From: Moraxella catarrhalis
GTDB taxonomy: Bacteria; Pseudomonadota; Gammaproteobacteria; Pseudomonadales; Moraxellaceae
NCBI RefSeq assembly: GCF_001632285.1
Contig: NZ_LWAH01000012.1
Span: 168,060 to 232,059 of the forward strand
Direction of reading: 5' to 3'
DNA: 64,000 nucleotides
The notes under the pieces are model-generated. The model was not told the origin of the DNA. It searched no databases and worked only from the letters and a program-made list of their open reading frames with translations. A program made the position numbers and the translations under genes. Of the stretch, positions 17,458 through 27,037 are shown piece by piece. Position 1 is the stretch's first letter; every line of letters begins with the position of its first letter.

Positions 17458-18150
17458 TCAGTGAAGTGCTGATAAATATTCAGATAAAATCTTAATATCA
17501 CGATCTGATAATCGTGATGCCACCATCTGCATCATGCCTTTATCACCTGCCTTGGCAGAATCGTTGGTACGCACCTCTGTATCTGACGAAACATCATCTT
17601 CACGACCTGCGGCACGGAACAGTTTTAATTGTGTTGCCAAATAGGCAGCGTGCTGACCACCTAAGCGAGGAAAGCCTGCGTACGCATTACCTGCACCTTT
17701 GGGATCATGACAACCTGAACACGGAATAACGCCACGAGTTTTATCACCGCCTAAGTATAGTTTGGTTGCTTCGGCAACTGTTGCTTTATTGCCATAGCCT
17801 GGTGTCCAAGGGGTTCTACTGGCATAATAACCTGCCAAATTTGCCAAATCCTGCTGAGTCAATCCAGCCAGCTGAGCTTCCATAATACCATTACGGCGTG
17901 CTTTGGTCTTAAAATCAACCAACTGCTTATAAAGATACTTGATATTTTGACCACCGAGGTTTGGCTGAGTAGGCACAGGACTCATGCCATCAAGACCATG
18001 ACAGGCAGCACAGTTGGCTTCAACGATGGCTTTGCCTGCTTCAATGTCATATGTCGGGACAGTGACAGCAGCATACGCTGAAAAACTGGCAAGACCAATT
18101 CCTGAGGCTAGAGTGAGTTTGGCTAAAGTTGCTTTTTTGGCAGGTTTCAT
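17458..18150 (-). CDS. Dihaem cytochrome c4-type protein
   Basis: The 230-residue precursor has a signal peptide ending SAYA and two haem c motifs, CAACH near residue 46 and CSGCH near residue 144. Each sits in a similar domain (NLGGQNIKYLYKQL and RLGGQHAAYLATQL), which is the tandem layout of cytochrome c4. Methionines in MSPVP-like and MMQMVAS segments could be axial ligands. Such proteins carry electrons in the periplasm to terminal oxidases, often cbb3-type. A pair of similar 15-base repeats lies just upstream of the start. A second cytochrome gene follows upstream on the same strand after 264 bases. Confidence 0.85.
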   Translation of the reverse strand: MKPAKKATLAKLTLASGIGLASFSAYAAVTVPTYDIEAGKAIVEANCAACHGLDGMSPVPTQPNLGGQNIKYLYKQLVDFKTKARRNGIMEAQLAGLTQQDLANLAGYYASRTPWTPGYGNKATVAEATKLYLGGDKTRGVIPCSGCHDPKGAGNAYAGFPRLGGQHAAYLATQLKLFRAAGREDDVSSDTEVRTNDSAKAGDKGMMQMVASRLSDRDIKILSEYLSALH

Positions 18151-18168
18151 AATAATTTCCTACTAACT

Positions 18169-18206
18169 TGGCTAAGTCTTGGGTGATATTGTGGCTAAAT
18201 CTTGGT
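18169..18206. repeat. Pair of direct repeats before the cytochrome c4 gene
   Basis: TGGCTAAGTCTTGGG at 18169-18183 and TGGCTAAATCTTGGT at 18192-18206 differ at two of 15 positions and start 23 bases apart. They lie in the 5' leader or promoter of the cytochrome gene at 18150. Confidence 0.5.
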
Positions 18207-18414
18207 TTATTTAGCCCATCATTTATAATTCAAAAAACTACTTATGGCAATTTATCTGAGTAACTTTTGTTATTATAGCAAGAGTTAGCTAAATTTTCCT
18301 ACAAAAATTGTGGTTTTGGTAACATTTTTTCAAATAATCGTCATTTTATTGATAAAATGATGGTATGAATGACATTTTGATCACAGCCAAGCAGACCGAT
18401 TTTTATCATTTAAT

Positions 18415-18708
18415 TTATCTGCTCATATAGTCAATCAGCTTAGCAAAGTCTTCATCTGTGCAATTTTGGCACAGACCCATGGCAGGCATCTGCGGCATGC
18501 CTTGGCGGATTGATTTAATCAATGCCTCTTGACCCTTTTGCTGATTTAGGCGATGCCATATGGCAACATCACCTTTTTTGGGTGCATTAAAAGTACCGCT
18601 ATCATGACAAGTTGCACAGCTTTGAGCGTATATTTTTTCGATATCAGCATACGCATTTGATGCCACGACCAAACCCAAAACCATCAGCGACCATATCAAC
18701 ATTTTCAT
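18415..18708 (-). CDS. Small monohaem cytochrome c (cytochrome c5-like)
   Basis: With ATG at 18708 the precursor has 97 residues: a signal peptide ending NAYA, then IEKIYAQSCATCHDSGTFNAPKKGD with one haem motif. QGMPQMPAMGLCQNCTDEDF follows, where a Met would be the distal ligand. A Cys pair in GLCQNC is typical of the cytochrome c5 group. The frame extends to 18759, but that would bury the signal peptide. It is a periplasmic electron carrier by inference; the partner is unknown. Confidence 0.82.
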   Translation of the reverse strand: MKMLIWSLMVLGLVVASNAYADIEKIYAQSCATCHDSGTFNAPKKGDVAIWHRLNQQKGQEALIKSIRQGMPQMPAMGLCQNCTDEDFAKLIDYMSR

Positions 18709-18812
18709 AAGAGCGTTCTCATATATAAAATCAGCCTTTATTATGGGTATTTTTGGCACAATGACAAGGGTAATTTGGTAAAGAGCAAATTACCCTTTAA
18801 AACGCTTATGCC

Positions 18813-20255
18813 TTATATCCGTCGCCAAGTCGTACCCATACGACCATCTTCAAGCTCAATGCCTTGACGGTTAAGCTCATCACGGATCGCATCTGCCTTG
18901 GCAAAGTTTTTTTGAGCTTTGGCTTGTTGTCTTTGGGCGATTTTATTGGCAATCTCGGCATCACTTAAGCCATCAGGCTTATTACCAATATTGGCTTGCA
19001 AAAACTCATGGGGCGATGATTGGGCGATATTAAGCACCGAGGCCAGCGTCTTGAGCGTCGATGCTTCTTGAGTGGCTTTTTGGTATTCGCCTGCTTTCAT
19101 GGCTCGATTAATCTCAGTAACAACGCTAAAAAGCACGCTCACCGCTTTGGGGGTATTAAAATCATCATTCATCGCTTTGGCAAATGCCTGCCCTGCTTCA
19201 CTCTCCCAAGCATTTGGCATGATTGATATGACGCCAAAGTTTTCGGCCGATTTTAGTGATTGGTAGATGCGTGATAATGCGGTATGACTTTCTTTGAGTG
19301 CTGTATCTGAAAAATTAACAGGACTGCGATAATGACTGGATAATAAAAAAAACCGTATCGTTTCAGGATGAAACTTATCCACAACCTCACGAATGGTGAA
19401 AAAATTACCCAAAGACTTGCTCATTTTTTCGCCATCAATATTAATAAACCCCATATGCATCCAATGATTGGCATAGGTTTTACCAGTTGCACCTTCAGAT
19501 TGGGCAATCTCATTTTCGTGATGTGGAAACTGCAGATCATGCCCACCGCCATGAATGTCAAAAGTTTCGCCCAAACAGCAAGTACTCATGGCACTACATT
19601 CAATATGCCAACCAGGTCGACCCAAACCCCACGGCGATTGCCAATGTGGTTCAGACGGCTTGGCGGTTTTCCATAATACAAAATCAAAAGGATGGCGTTT
19701 ATCTTCTGCGGTACTCACACGCTCTGATGCACCTGCTTGCATATCATCTACATGACGCTTGGAGAGCTTGCCATAATTAGGAAATTTTTCGATTGCATAA
19801 TACACATCGCCGCCACTGCCTTGATAGGCCAAGTTTTTTGTCAGCAAAACATCAATCAGATGCTGCATATTTTCAATATGTTCGGTCGCACGAGGTTCTA
19901 TGTTGGGAGATTGACAACCCAAAAATTGTTCATCTTGATGCATAGCTGTGATGAAGCGGTCGGTCAGCTCGGTAATGGTCTCACCGTTATCGTAGGCTCT
20001 TTGAATAATTTTATCGTCAATATCCGTAATATTTCGTACATAATTAACCTGATAGCCAATGGCTCTAAGCCAGCGTACAATCACATCAAACCCCACCATG
20101 ACACGCGCATGACCCATATGGCAGTAGTCATAAACTGTCATACCACACACATAAATCCCAATTTGCCCTGCATGAATCGGTTTAAATGGACGCTTGCTGG
20201 CACTTAGGGTATCATAAAGTTGTAACTGCGATTGGGTCTGGCGTAATGCACTCAT
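18813..20255 (-). CDS. cysS: Cysteinyl-tRNA synthetase
   Basis: The 480-residue class I synthetase shows [17 protein letters not shown] (HIGH-type motif plus the first zinc Cys), WHIECSAMS and [19 protein letters not shown] (further zinc ligands), and EKMSKSLG (KMSKS loop). The anticodon-binding C-terminus ends in [11 protein letters not shown] at 20255 is used, since the frame's first codon is TTG and GGA lies about ten bases before this ATG. It charges tRNA-Cys in the cytoplasm. It is divergent from metG. Confidence 0.96.
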   Translation of the reverse strand: MSALRQTQSQLQLYDTLSASKRPFKPIHAGQIGIYVCGMTVYDYCHMGHARVMVGFDVIVRWLRAIGYQVNYVRNITDIDDKIIQRAYDNGETITELTDRFITAMHQDEQFLGCQSPNIEPRATEHIENMQHLIDVLLTKNLAYQGSGGDVYYAIEKFPNYGKLSKRHVDDMQAGASERVSTAEDKRHPFDFVLWKTAKPSEPHWQSPWGLGRPGWHIECSAMSTCCLGETFDIHGGGHDLQFPHHENEIAQSEGATGKTYANHWMHMGFINIDGEKMSKSLGNFFTIREVVDKFHPETIRFFLLSSHYRSPVNFSDTALKESHTALSRIYQSLKSAENFGVISIMPNAWESEAGQAFAKAMNDDFNTPKAVSVLFSVVTEINRAMKAGEYQKATQEASTLKTLASVLNIAQSSPHEFLQANIGNKPDGLSDAEIANKIAQRQQAKAQKNFAKADAIRDELNRQGIELEDGRMGTTWRRI

Positions 20256-20486
20256 GGTTTTATTTTCCAAACATCACTATAAAAACTGCCATCATAACAA
20301 ATTTTGCTGTTAAATTCAGTAAATTTATCAAAACATTTTTACCAAAAAACAAACCAAACCATCATCAAATGGCCTTAACTTTCAGTAAAGTAACTTTAGC
20401 ATACATACTGGCATCTTAAAGATTACCATGCCAGATGCTTAATGTCTTTTATCATCAAACTGAGTTTTGATTGAGTTGATGCACGA

Positions 20487-20517
20487 TTGAGCTATTTTGA
20501 TACGATTATGCTATAAT
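20487..20517 (+). promoter_or_regulatory. Candidate promoter of metG
   Basis: A perfect TATAAT lies at 20512-20517, with TTGAGC at 20487-20492 as a possible -35 at a long 19-base spacing. The start codon of metG is about 37 bases downstream. Confidence 0.5.
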
Positions 20518-20554
20518 GAGACCATTTTTATAGCAATTTTTTAATGGGATTTTT

Positions 20555-22606
20555 ATGACAACAAGCCGTAAAATTTTGGTAACCTCTGCCCTACCTTATG
20601 CCAACGGACCCATTCATTTGGGGCATTTGGTTGAATACATCCAAACTGACATTTGGGTGCGTGCCATGAAAGCCATGGGGCATAATGTGACTTATGTGTG
20701 TGCCGATGATGCACATGGCACCGCAATCATGCTAAAAGCACAAGACAATGGCATCACCCCAGAAGAACAAATTGCTACCGTTAAGGCAAGTCATGAAAAG
20801 GATTTTGCAGGATTTTTGATTGATTTTGATAATTACCACTCTACCCACAGCTCCGAAAATCAATATTTTTCCCAAAAAATTTACACCACACTCAAGCAAA
20901 ATGGTTATATTTTTACCAAAGATGTGGAACAGCTGTTTGATACTGAAAAAGGGCTTTTTTTGGCTGACCGTTTTGTCAAAGGCACTTGTCCTGAATGCGA
21001 CGCACCCAATCAATACGGCGATAATTGTGAAGTCTGCTCTAGCACCTACAATGCCACCGAACTAAAAAACCCTTATTCAACACTCTCAAACTCATCACCC
21101 ATCATTCGATCATCTAAGCACTATTTTTTCAATTTACCGCAGTTTGATGAATTTTTAAGGACTTGGACAAAGTCTCAAGGACGACTTCAAAGCAGCATCT
21201 ATAATAAGCTATCTGAATGGTTTGACGCAGGTCTTGCACCTTGGGATATCAGTCGTGATGCACCATATTTTGGCTTTAAGATTCCAGATACACCTGCAGA
21301 TGAGCCTGATAAATATTTTTATGTTTGGCTAGATGCCCCTGTTGGTTATATGGCAAGCTTTAAAAATCTGTGCGACCGTACCGATATGGATTTTGATGAA
21401 TATTTTAATAAAGACAGTCAAACTGAGCTATATCATTTTATCGGTAAAGATATCGTATATTTTCATTCACTGTTTTGGCCAGCCATGCTTGAAGGTGCAG
21501 GCTATCGCACCCCAACAGCGGTTAATGCACATGGATTTTTGACCGTCAATGGTGAAAAAATGAGTAAATCTCGTGGCACATTCATCAAGGCAGAAACCTA
21601 TTTGACGCATTTAGATCCTGAATATTTACGCTATTACTTTGCCAGCAAACTGTCAGCAAATGTCGAGGATATTAACCTTGATCTTGAAGATTTTATGCAA
21701 AAAGTCAATTCAGATTTGGTTGGTAAAGTGGTTAATATTGCCTCTCGCTCAGCAGGATTTATTCACAAAAATCATGATGGTAAATTATCAGATGAATTGA
21801 CCGAACCCAAACTGATTGATGAGATTATCTGTGCAGGTGATGAGATTGCTGCCGCTTATGAGGCGCGTGAGTTTGCCAAGGTCACCCGTCTCATTATGGC
21901 CTGTGCTGACAAAGCCAATGAGTATATCGATACCCAAAAACCATGGGCATTAAATAAAGCAGGTAAATTTGATGAAGTTCAAAAGGTTTGTACAGTTTCG
22001 CTGAATATTTTTCATAAACTGATCATTTATCTTGCACCCATTTTACCAAAATTATCCGAACAAGCCCGTGAATTTTTAAATATTGACAGCTTAGAGTTTG
22101 ATACACGCCATCGCCATTTACTCAGCCATCACATCAACCCCTTTACACCATTAATGCAGCGTATAGATAAAGATAAAGTTAATGCGATGATTCATGACTC
22201 TAAAGAAAATCTTACCCAAACCTCAGGCACTGATAACACCAAAAAAACAGTTTTGGATGATACGGATACCGCCAAATCGGCATACATTGGTATTGATAAG
22301 TTTGCCAAAGTGACTATGAAAGTTGCCCATGTGGTCAAATGCCAAAGTGTTGAAGGTGCTGATAAGCTCCTACAGTTTACTTTAGATGTGGGCGAGGAGC
22401 ATACTCGCAATGTATTTAGCGGTATTGCCAAGTTTTATCAACCTGAAGAGCTGACCGATAAAAAAGTGATTTGTGTAACCAACTTAGCACCTCGCAAGAT
22501 GAAGTTTGGTATCTCAGAGGGTATGATTTTATCAGCTGAAAAACAAGGGGTATTAACAGTCATCACACTGCCTGACACCATGCCCATCGGAGCGGTTTTG
22601 GCTTAA
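20555..22606 (+). CDS. metG: Methionyl-tRNA synthetase
   Basis: The 683-residue enzyme has SALPYANGPIHLGHL (HIGH motif), a zinc knuckle CPECDAPNQYGDNCEVC, and GEKMSKSRGTF (KMSKS). From about residue 575 it has a C-terminal EMAP-like tRNA-binding and dimerisation domain (KVAHVVKCQSVEGADKLL). This is the long form found in E. coli and Pseudomonas. It charges initiator and elongator tRNA-Met. A terminator at 22632-22665 follows. Confidence 0.97.
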   Translation: MTTSRKILVTSALPYANGPIHLGHLVEYIQTDIWVRAMKAMGHNVTYVCADDAHGTAIMLKAQDNGITPEEQIATVKASHEKDFAGFLIDFDNYHSTHSSENQYFSQKIYTTLKQNGYIFTKDVEQLFDTEKGLFLADRFVKGTCPECDAPNQYGDNCEVCSSTYNATELKNPYSTLSNSSPIIRSSKHYFFNLPQFDEFLRTWTKSQGRLQSSIYNKLSEWFDAGLAPWDISRDAPYFGFKIPDTPADEPDKYFYVWLDAPVGYMASFKNLCDRTDMDFDEYFNKDSQTELYHFIGKDIVYFHSLFWPAMLEGAGYRTPTAVNAHGFLTVNGEKMSKSRGTFIKAETYLTHLDPEYLRYYFASKLSANVEDINLDLEDFMQKVNSDLVGKVVNIASRSAGFIHKNHDGKLSDELTEPKLIDEIICAGDEIAAAYEAREFAKVTRLIMACADKANEYIDTQKPWALNKAGKFDEVQKVCTVSLNIFHKLIIYLAPILPKLSEQAREFLNIDSLEFDTRHRHLLSHHINPFTPLMQRIDKDKVNAMIHDSKENLTQTSGTDNTKKTVLDDTDTAKSAYIGIDKFAKVTMKVAHVVKCQSVEGADKLLQFTLDVGEEHTRNVFSGIAKFYQPEELTDKKVICVTNLAPRKMKFGISEGMILSAEKQGVLTVITLPDTMPIGAVLA

Positions 22607-22631
22607 CTTTATCAAGACAAATCAAACTCAT

Positions 22632-22665
22632 AAAAACTGGTTAAACTCGTCTTTGACCAGTTTTT
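22632..22665. terminator. Terminator after metG, overlapping the end of the convergent gene
   Basis: AAAAACTGGT and ACCAGTTTTT form a 10-bp stem with a 14-base loop. The right arm overlaps the stop of the wax ester synthase gene by two bases, so it may act in both directions. Confidence 0.75.
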
Positions 22666-24052
22666 ATACTTGATTGCTACTATAATCATTGCCTTCATAC
22701 TCGACAAGTGCTTGTGTTAGCAATGATGGTAATGATTGAATATTTGGTAGGGCTGTTTGGCATGCCGTAATCCCAAAGTCAATGCAATCTTGATAATTGG
22801 TAAAGCTGATATTGAGTGCTTGACCATCAAATAAAACCGAAGCAGGATACATGGCTGTCAGCTTCGCCCCATTTAAATACAAAGGCGTACTGTCACCTGG
22901 GATATTGGAGATGATTAGGTTGAATGCCTGCTTAGCTGGATAAAGACGCATTGCCAAATTTATCCCTGCCCAAGCATAATGCACTGCCGTATAATTGATA
23001 AATTCAGCTTGTGTCATACGCCCAGCGCGCATCTTGCCTGCTTGCACACTGTCATGAATCAACCTAAGGCGTGCGATGGCATCAGGGTTATTTGTACCCA
23101 AATTGGTTGGAATAAATGAGATTTGATTGCCCAACGCAGTATCATTTTTTCGTAAAGAAATCGGCACAAAAGCAATCAATGGCATATCTGGCAAAGCATT
23201 TTGAGATAATAGGTAGTTTCTGATGGCAGTGGAACAAACTGCCAAAATTATATCATTGGTACTGACATTGAGCCGTTTTGCAACTTGGACAAACCGTGCT
23301 TTTTTTAAGGTCAGAACACAGATATGCCGACTGGTACCAATGCGTTGATTAAGTATTGATGACGGAGCTTGCAAACTGCTGATAAACTGCGTTTTTGGTA
23401 TTTGGGATGCGGTGGACTGGCTAAGCTGATAATCAGATTTAAGCTCTTGATATACTGGCTTTAGACCTACAATTTGGTCTTTAAAATGCTCAACGATTGG
23501 CTTTTTATCCATGACAAAGCTTGATTCTTTGCGGCGAATATTACGAAGCCAAATTGGTTTAGACAGCTTTTCATCAGGTGAGTGCGATAGCGAACGCTGA
23601 AATAAACGCATTGCAGCAACGCCATCTATCATGGCATGATGAGCTTTTAGGTACAATAAAAATCGCCGAGTGCCGTTTTGCGTTTCTGGCTCAAGATTAT
23701 CAAATAAATGCAGCTCCCATAATGGTCTGGTGCGATCCAATTGCTGTTCATGCAGTCTTGAGATTTGAGCGAGTGCCTCCGACATTTTGCCAACCTGTAG
23801 GCTGTGCCGATAACAATGACGGTCGATATAAAATTTGCGAATGGTTTTCCAAGCAAATTTATGGAAAAGCACTTGATTAAATGGGAAATTAGGAATAGCA
23901 TCAGAGTCAATTTGGTTGGCAAGCACATTGATAAAGCTGATCTCATCTTGATCGTTGGGTAACTCAAATACACAAATGCCAGCCACATGCATGGGTTGTT
24001 TGGTATTTTCTAGCCATAAAAATAGTGAATCCACAATGCTCAGCGCACGCAT
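22664..24052 (-). CDS. Wax ester synthase/diacylglycerol acyltransferase (WS/DGAT)
   Basis: The 462-residue protein has the acyltransferase motif HHAMIDG near residue 137 (HHxxxDG, catalytic second His), the N-terminal LSIVDSLFLWLENTKQPMHV, and the C-terminal NLIISNIPGDSTPLYLNGA, which all mark bacterial WS/DGAT enzymes. They join acyl-CoA to fatty alcohols or diacylglycerol to make storage neutral lipid and are common in Acinetobacter and Psychrobacter. Acyl-CoA could come from the two FadD enzymes in this window. Whether a fatty-alcohol source exists cannot be judged here. Confidence 0.9.
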   Translation of the reverse strand: MRALSIVDSLFLWLENTKQPMHVAGICVFELPNDQDEISFINVLANQIDSDAIPNFPFNQVLFHKFAWKTIRKFYIDRHCYRHSLQVGKMSEALAQISRLHEQQLDRTRPLWELHLFDNLEPETQNGTRRFLLYLKAHHAMIDGVAAMRLFQRSLSHSPDEKLSKPIWLRNIRRKESSFVMDKKPIVEHFKDQIVGLKPVYQELKSDYQLSQSTASQIPKTQFISSLQAPSSILNQRIGTSRHICVLTLKKARFVQVAKRLNVSTNDIILAVCSTAIRNYLLSQNALPDMPLIAFVPISLRKNDTALGNQISFIPTNLGTNNPDAIARLRLIHDSVQAGKMRAGRMTQAEFINYTAVHYAWAGINLAMRLYPAKQAFNLIISNIPGDSTPLYLNGAKLTAMYPASVLFDGQALNISFTNYQDCIDFGITACQTALPNIQSLPSLLTQALVEYEGNDYSSNQV

Positions 24053-24203
24053 AATCCAAGTTCCCTTAACCTAAAATCACCCAAAATTTTCTATGCTAAC
24101 AAAATTTTGGATTAATGATAAGTTTTCAAATTTTATTTTTGATACCATTAAGTATTTCATCACCAAATCAAGCGACAACCGCTCAATTTAAGATACCATC
24201 TGG

Positions 24204-24986
24204 CTATTTAAAAAAGTACCCTGTCTGCGGTGAGCTTGCTTGTGCCATATGGCGTGCAGGCATACGCCCTGCCAAAAACGCTTCTCGACCTGCGACAACT
24301 GCATGGTTCATCGCCGAAGCCATCATCACTGGATTTTTGGCATGGGCGATGGCAGTATTCATTAAAACACCATCACAACCAAGCTCCATCGCTATTGCAG
24401 CGTCTGATGCTGTACCTACGCCTGCATCGACCAAAACAGGTACTTTGGTTTGCTCAATAATTAAGCTTAGAGTGTGGCGGTTTAAAATCCCAAGCCCTGA
24501 GCCAATCAAGCTACCCAATGGCATAATTGCCACACAGCCCATGCTTTCAAGCTCTTTGGCAACAATCGGGTCATCTGAAGTATAGACCATGACCTCAAAA
24601 CCATCATCAATCAACACCTTTGCTGCTTTTAGTGTTTCGGTGATATTCGGATAAAGGTTTTTTTCATCGCCAAGCACTTCAAGCTTAACCAAATTATGAC
24701 CATCAAGCAGCTCTCGTGCCAACATGCAAGTACGCACCGCACTATCGGCATCAAAACACCCTGCGGTATTTGGCAAAATGGTGTATTTATTCGGTGAAAT
24801 CACATCCAAAAGATTTGGCTCATCTTTATTTTGTCCAATATTAGTTCGGCGAATGGCAACCGTAACAATATTGGCACCACTGGCATGGATGGCATCTTTG
24901 GTTTCATTTAGGTCTTTATACTTACCTGTACCAACCAACAAACGCGAATTAAAACTTCTACTGCCAATAATCAATTGATCCAACAT
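24204..24986 (-). CDS. thiG: Thiazole synthase
   Basis: The 260-residue protein matches Thi[21 protein letters not shown] at the start, TVAIRRTNI (active Lys region), [28 protein letters not shown], and the phosphate loop [20 protein letters not shown]. It forms the thiazole phosphate of thiamine from deoxyxylulose phosphate, dehydroglycine and ThiS thiocarboxylate. ATG at 24986 has GAGGG five bases upstream. ThiS and other thi genes are not next to it, which is unusual, since thiS often precedes thiG. The dxs gene, whose product supplies its substrate, lies 4 kb away. Confidence 0.94.
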   Translation of the reverse strand: MLDQLIIGSRSFNSRLLVGTGKYKDLNETKDAIHASGANIVTVAIRRTNIGQNKDEPNLLDVISPNKYTILPNTAGCFDADSAVRTCMLARELLDGHNLVKLEVLGDEKNLYPNITETLKAAKVLIDDGFEVMVYTSDDPIVAKELESMGCVAIMPLGSLIGSGLGILNRHTLSLIIEQTKVPVLVDAGVGTASDAAIAMELGCDGVLMNTAIAHAKNPVMMASAMNHAVVAGREAFLAGRMPARHMAQASSPQTGYFFK

Positions 24987-25131
24987 ATTACCCTCACAAC
25001 ATCTAAATTTAGTATTATTCATGCTTTGATTGGTTCATCATCATGAAATATGAAATACGCCAAATATTGTACAGTAAAGACCTTTTTATGACAATCATTC
25101 ACCCTATAATTTCAACTATGGCAACAAACAA

Positions 25132-25164
25132 AAAATCCCATCAATAATTTATTGATGGGATTTT
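25132..25164 (-). terminator. Terminator of the tRNA-Pro/Arg/His operon
   Basis: AAAATCCCATCAATAA and TTATTGATGGGATTTT are perfect inverted arms (the innermost pairs must form the loop). A run of T follows on the minus strand, directly after the tRNA-His gene. Confidence 0.85.
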
Positions 25165-25170
25165 GAAAAA

Positions 25171-25247
25171 TGGGGCGACTAATGGGGCTCGAACCCACGA
25201 CAACCGAGATCACAACCCGGGGCTCTACCAACTGAGCTATAGCCGCC
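25171..25247 (-). tRNA. tRNA-His (GTG)
   Basis: On the minus strand the 77 bases fold as a cloverleaf with anticodon loop TTGTGAT. The extra 5' G pairs with C73, the identity mark of tRNA-His, and CCA is encoded. It is the last of three tRNAs read from one promoter. Confidence 0.95.
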
Positions 25248-25264
25248 ATAGTAATGCAGGCATA

Positions 25265-25341
25265 TGGCGCGCCTGGCAGGATTCGAACCTGCGACCACCT
25301 GCTTAGAAGGCAGATGCTCTATCCAACTGAGCTACAGGCGC
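25265..25341 (-). tRNA. tRNA-Arg (TCT)
   Basis: A 77-base cloverleaf on the minus strand with acceptor GCGCCTG/CAGGCGC, anticodon TCT in loop CTTCTAA, TTCGAAT T-loop and encoded CCA. It is the middle member of the Pro-Arg-His cluster. Confidence 0.95.
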
Positions 25342-25395
25342 TCGAGTGTCTTAATGTGTTGACAATGCCAACAAAAAAGCTTATCAGGCTTTAAA

Positions 25396-25472
25396 TGGTC
25401 GGAGTGGAGGGATTCGAACCCCCGACCCTCTGCTCCCAAAGCAGATGCGCTACCAAGCTGCGCTACACTCCG
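25396..25472 (-). tRNA. tRNA-Pro (TGG)
   Basis: A 77-base cloverleaf on the minus strand with acceptor CGGAGTG/CACTCCG, anticodon TGG in loop TTTGGGA, and encoded CCA. It is first in the cluster and lies 47 bases after a near-consensus promoter. Confidence 0.95.
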
Positions 25473-25518
25473 ATTTTATCACTTCAAGCTTCTTTATCAG
25501 CTCGTCGTTGTGGTGCGT

Positions 25519-25547
25519 ATAATACAACTAAGGCTCCAAGCTGTCAA
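25519..25547 (-). promoter_or_regulatory. Sigma-70 promoter of the tRNA-Pro/Arg/His cluster
   Basis: On the minus strand TTGACA (25547-25542), a 17-base spacer, then TATTAT (25524-25519). This is one mismatch from consensus at ideal spacing, upstream of tRNA-Pro. Confidence 0.8.
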
Positions 25548-25607
25548 CCACTAATTTATAAAATAAACCATAAAATCTATAGCTTATTGATTTTAATATA
25601 AAAAATA

Positions 25608-25931
25608 TTAATTTCTTTCTAACGGTTGCTCAGAAATAATCGCCATGCCACTGGCGATTGCCCCTCGGGTACCACCAGTTAAATGAATGATACGACGGTC
25701 ATTATCCAGCTCATTGATGAGCTTTGCTGCTTTTTGTGCCTTAGTACCGCCGCCACATAAGACATAAATATCACCTTTTGTGGCATCCAAAAGCGTTTTA
25801 TCAATTGTACTAAGCGGATGATTGACCGCATGTTCAATATGCCCTTCTTGGTACTGCTCGGCATCACGCACATCCCAAATGACCTTATCTTTGGTTGGTG
25901 TAAATTCAGTTATCTTAAGCTCAGTAATCAT
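25608..25931 (-). CDS. Single-domain rhodanese-like protein
   Basis: The 107-residue protein is one rhodanese domain: VIWDVRDAEQYQEGHIEHAVNHPL is the standard entry, and the active loop is CGGGTKA, with a Cys able to carry a persulfide. Such proteins move sulfur from thiosulfate or thiols in the cytoplasm; there is no signal peptide. The partner is unknown. It lies between the tRNA cluster and a decayed gene. Confidence 0.85.
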   Translation of the reverse strand: MITELKITEFTPTKDKVIWDVRDAEQYQEGHIEHAVNHPLSTIDKTLLDATKGDIYVLCGGGTKAQKAAKLINELDNDRRIIHLTGGTRGAIASGMAIISEQPLERN

Positions 25932-25969
25932 TGCTAGTACCTTTAGTTATCCAAATAATTCTTATCAAT

Positions 25970-26005
25970 CAGTTTATCACATATACTCAGTTTATCATAT
26001 ATGCT
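25970..26005. repeat. 18-bp imperfect tandem repeat
   Basis: CAGTTTATCACATATACT (25970-25987) is followed at once by CAGTTTATCATATATGCT (25988-26005). It lies between the rhodanese gene and the DUF4105 pseudogene and covers likely promoter space for both. Confidence 0.6.
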
Positions 26006-26036
26006 ATGATGATTAAAAATTATTTCATCAATACCC

Positions 26037-26894
26037 ATGATACCATTTAAGCCCAATCAGTTACGACAAAAATTACAGCACCCAAATCCATTTGCTAAGC
26101 CCAGTTTGGCGGATTTGGCATCTTTTTTACGGCACTTGGCATTTGGGCTATGGAAAATTTGGGCAGTATTAGCGTTGGTGCATAGACCATTTGGCTCAGC
26201 AGCTTATCCTGTCATACTAGTATTACCCAATCATTTATCTATACGCTTTTCGACGCTCAGCTGCCACTTAGACACTGTTATTAAAAGCCACGCTAAGCAT
26301 AACAACCTTTTGGTTATATGCTCAAAAGCCAAGCAATGATCGACCTTGGCAAGATGAAGTTAAGGCACAGATCCAATTTCATCAAATCGGTGATCAAGTT
26401 ACTGTCAAAAATGTCAGAAATTTTGAATGGATCAGCAAAACCGACTATTTGCCTAGATGGGAAGTACGCCGCTATGATTTATCCCAAATTAAATCACTGG
26501 ATTTGATTGTCTCAATTTGGGATAACGACAATATCGCACATACTTTGCTTTCATTTGGCTTATTTGTATGCCGCTAAAACTCTTGCCACCCACCCTTCTT
26601 GGTATAATACTTTATTAAAAAACAGTACAACAGCAATATTTGATTTAATAAATCCAATACGCACGCGCCCAATGACTATCGCATCTTATTATCGGGTCGT
26701 TTTCCTGAATATTTATACGAAATTGGTATAATCGATACAGATTAAGTTTTAATGAGCTTAAAGCTTTGGCATTCATCAATCCAAAAGTTGAACAATACAA
26801 TCATCACAATCCCATATCATCGGCAGAATTTTCCCACAAAATTCGTGAAAATACCCCTGATTCTCATATAAAATCCAACAAGCAGGCGAAATGA
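26037..26894 (+). pseudogene. Decayed DUF4105 (Lnb N-terminal-like) membrane protein gene
   Basis: Pieces of one DUF4105 protein are spread over frames. Bases 26037-26339 give a hydrophobic N-terminus. Bases 26335-26577 give NDRPWQDEVKAQI, VRNFEWISKTDYLPRWEVR and DNDNIAHTLLSFG. Bases about 26570-26650 give LATHPSWYNTLLKNSTTAIF. Bases about 26669-26745 give DYRILLSGRFPEYLYE, and the end gives FNELKALAFINPKVE and FSHKIRENTP to TGA at 26892-26894. The order matches intact family members, but there are at least three frame changes, and the stretch between LLSFG and THPSWYNTL is shortened by an estimated 60-70 codons. The family is predicted periplasmic/inner-membrane with papain-like folds; this copy cannot make a working product. 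Confidence 0.85.
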
Positions 26895-26968
26895 GTTTAT
26901 AAATAACCAATAAAATCAAAAATTTATAAAATTTTTATGAAATTGTTATCATTTTATCAAAAAAAAGC

Positions 26969-26996
26969 TTGCCAAAATTTTAAAAATCTATATAAT
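26969..26996 (+). promoter_or_regulatory. Sigma-70 promoter of the tRNA-Leu gene
   Basis: TTGCCA (26969-26974), a 16-base spacer, and a perfect TATAAT (26991-26996), about 40 bases before tRNA-Leu. Confidence 0.75.
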
Positions 26997-27037
26997 ACCC
27001 AACATCAAGAATGCGTATATCGCTTGAAAAACAACTT

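Noticed and set aside
19737..20207. 156-codon frame antisense to cysS
   Set aside because: Shadow of a well-conserved gene, without ribosome binding site or family features.
24987..25170. Possible TPP riboswitch before thiG
   Set aside because: The conserved CTGAGA and related motifs were not seen on the minus strand; only a ribosome binding site and a tRNA terminator are visible.
25395..25601. Open frame of 68 codons starting VGVEGFEPPT
   Set aside because: It is the well-known false translation of a tRNA-Pro gene on the other strand; no independent support.
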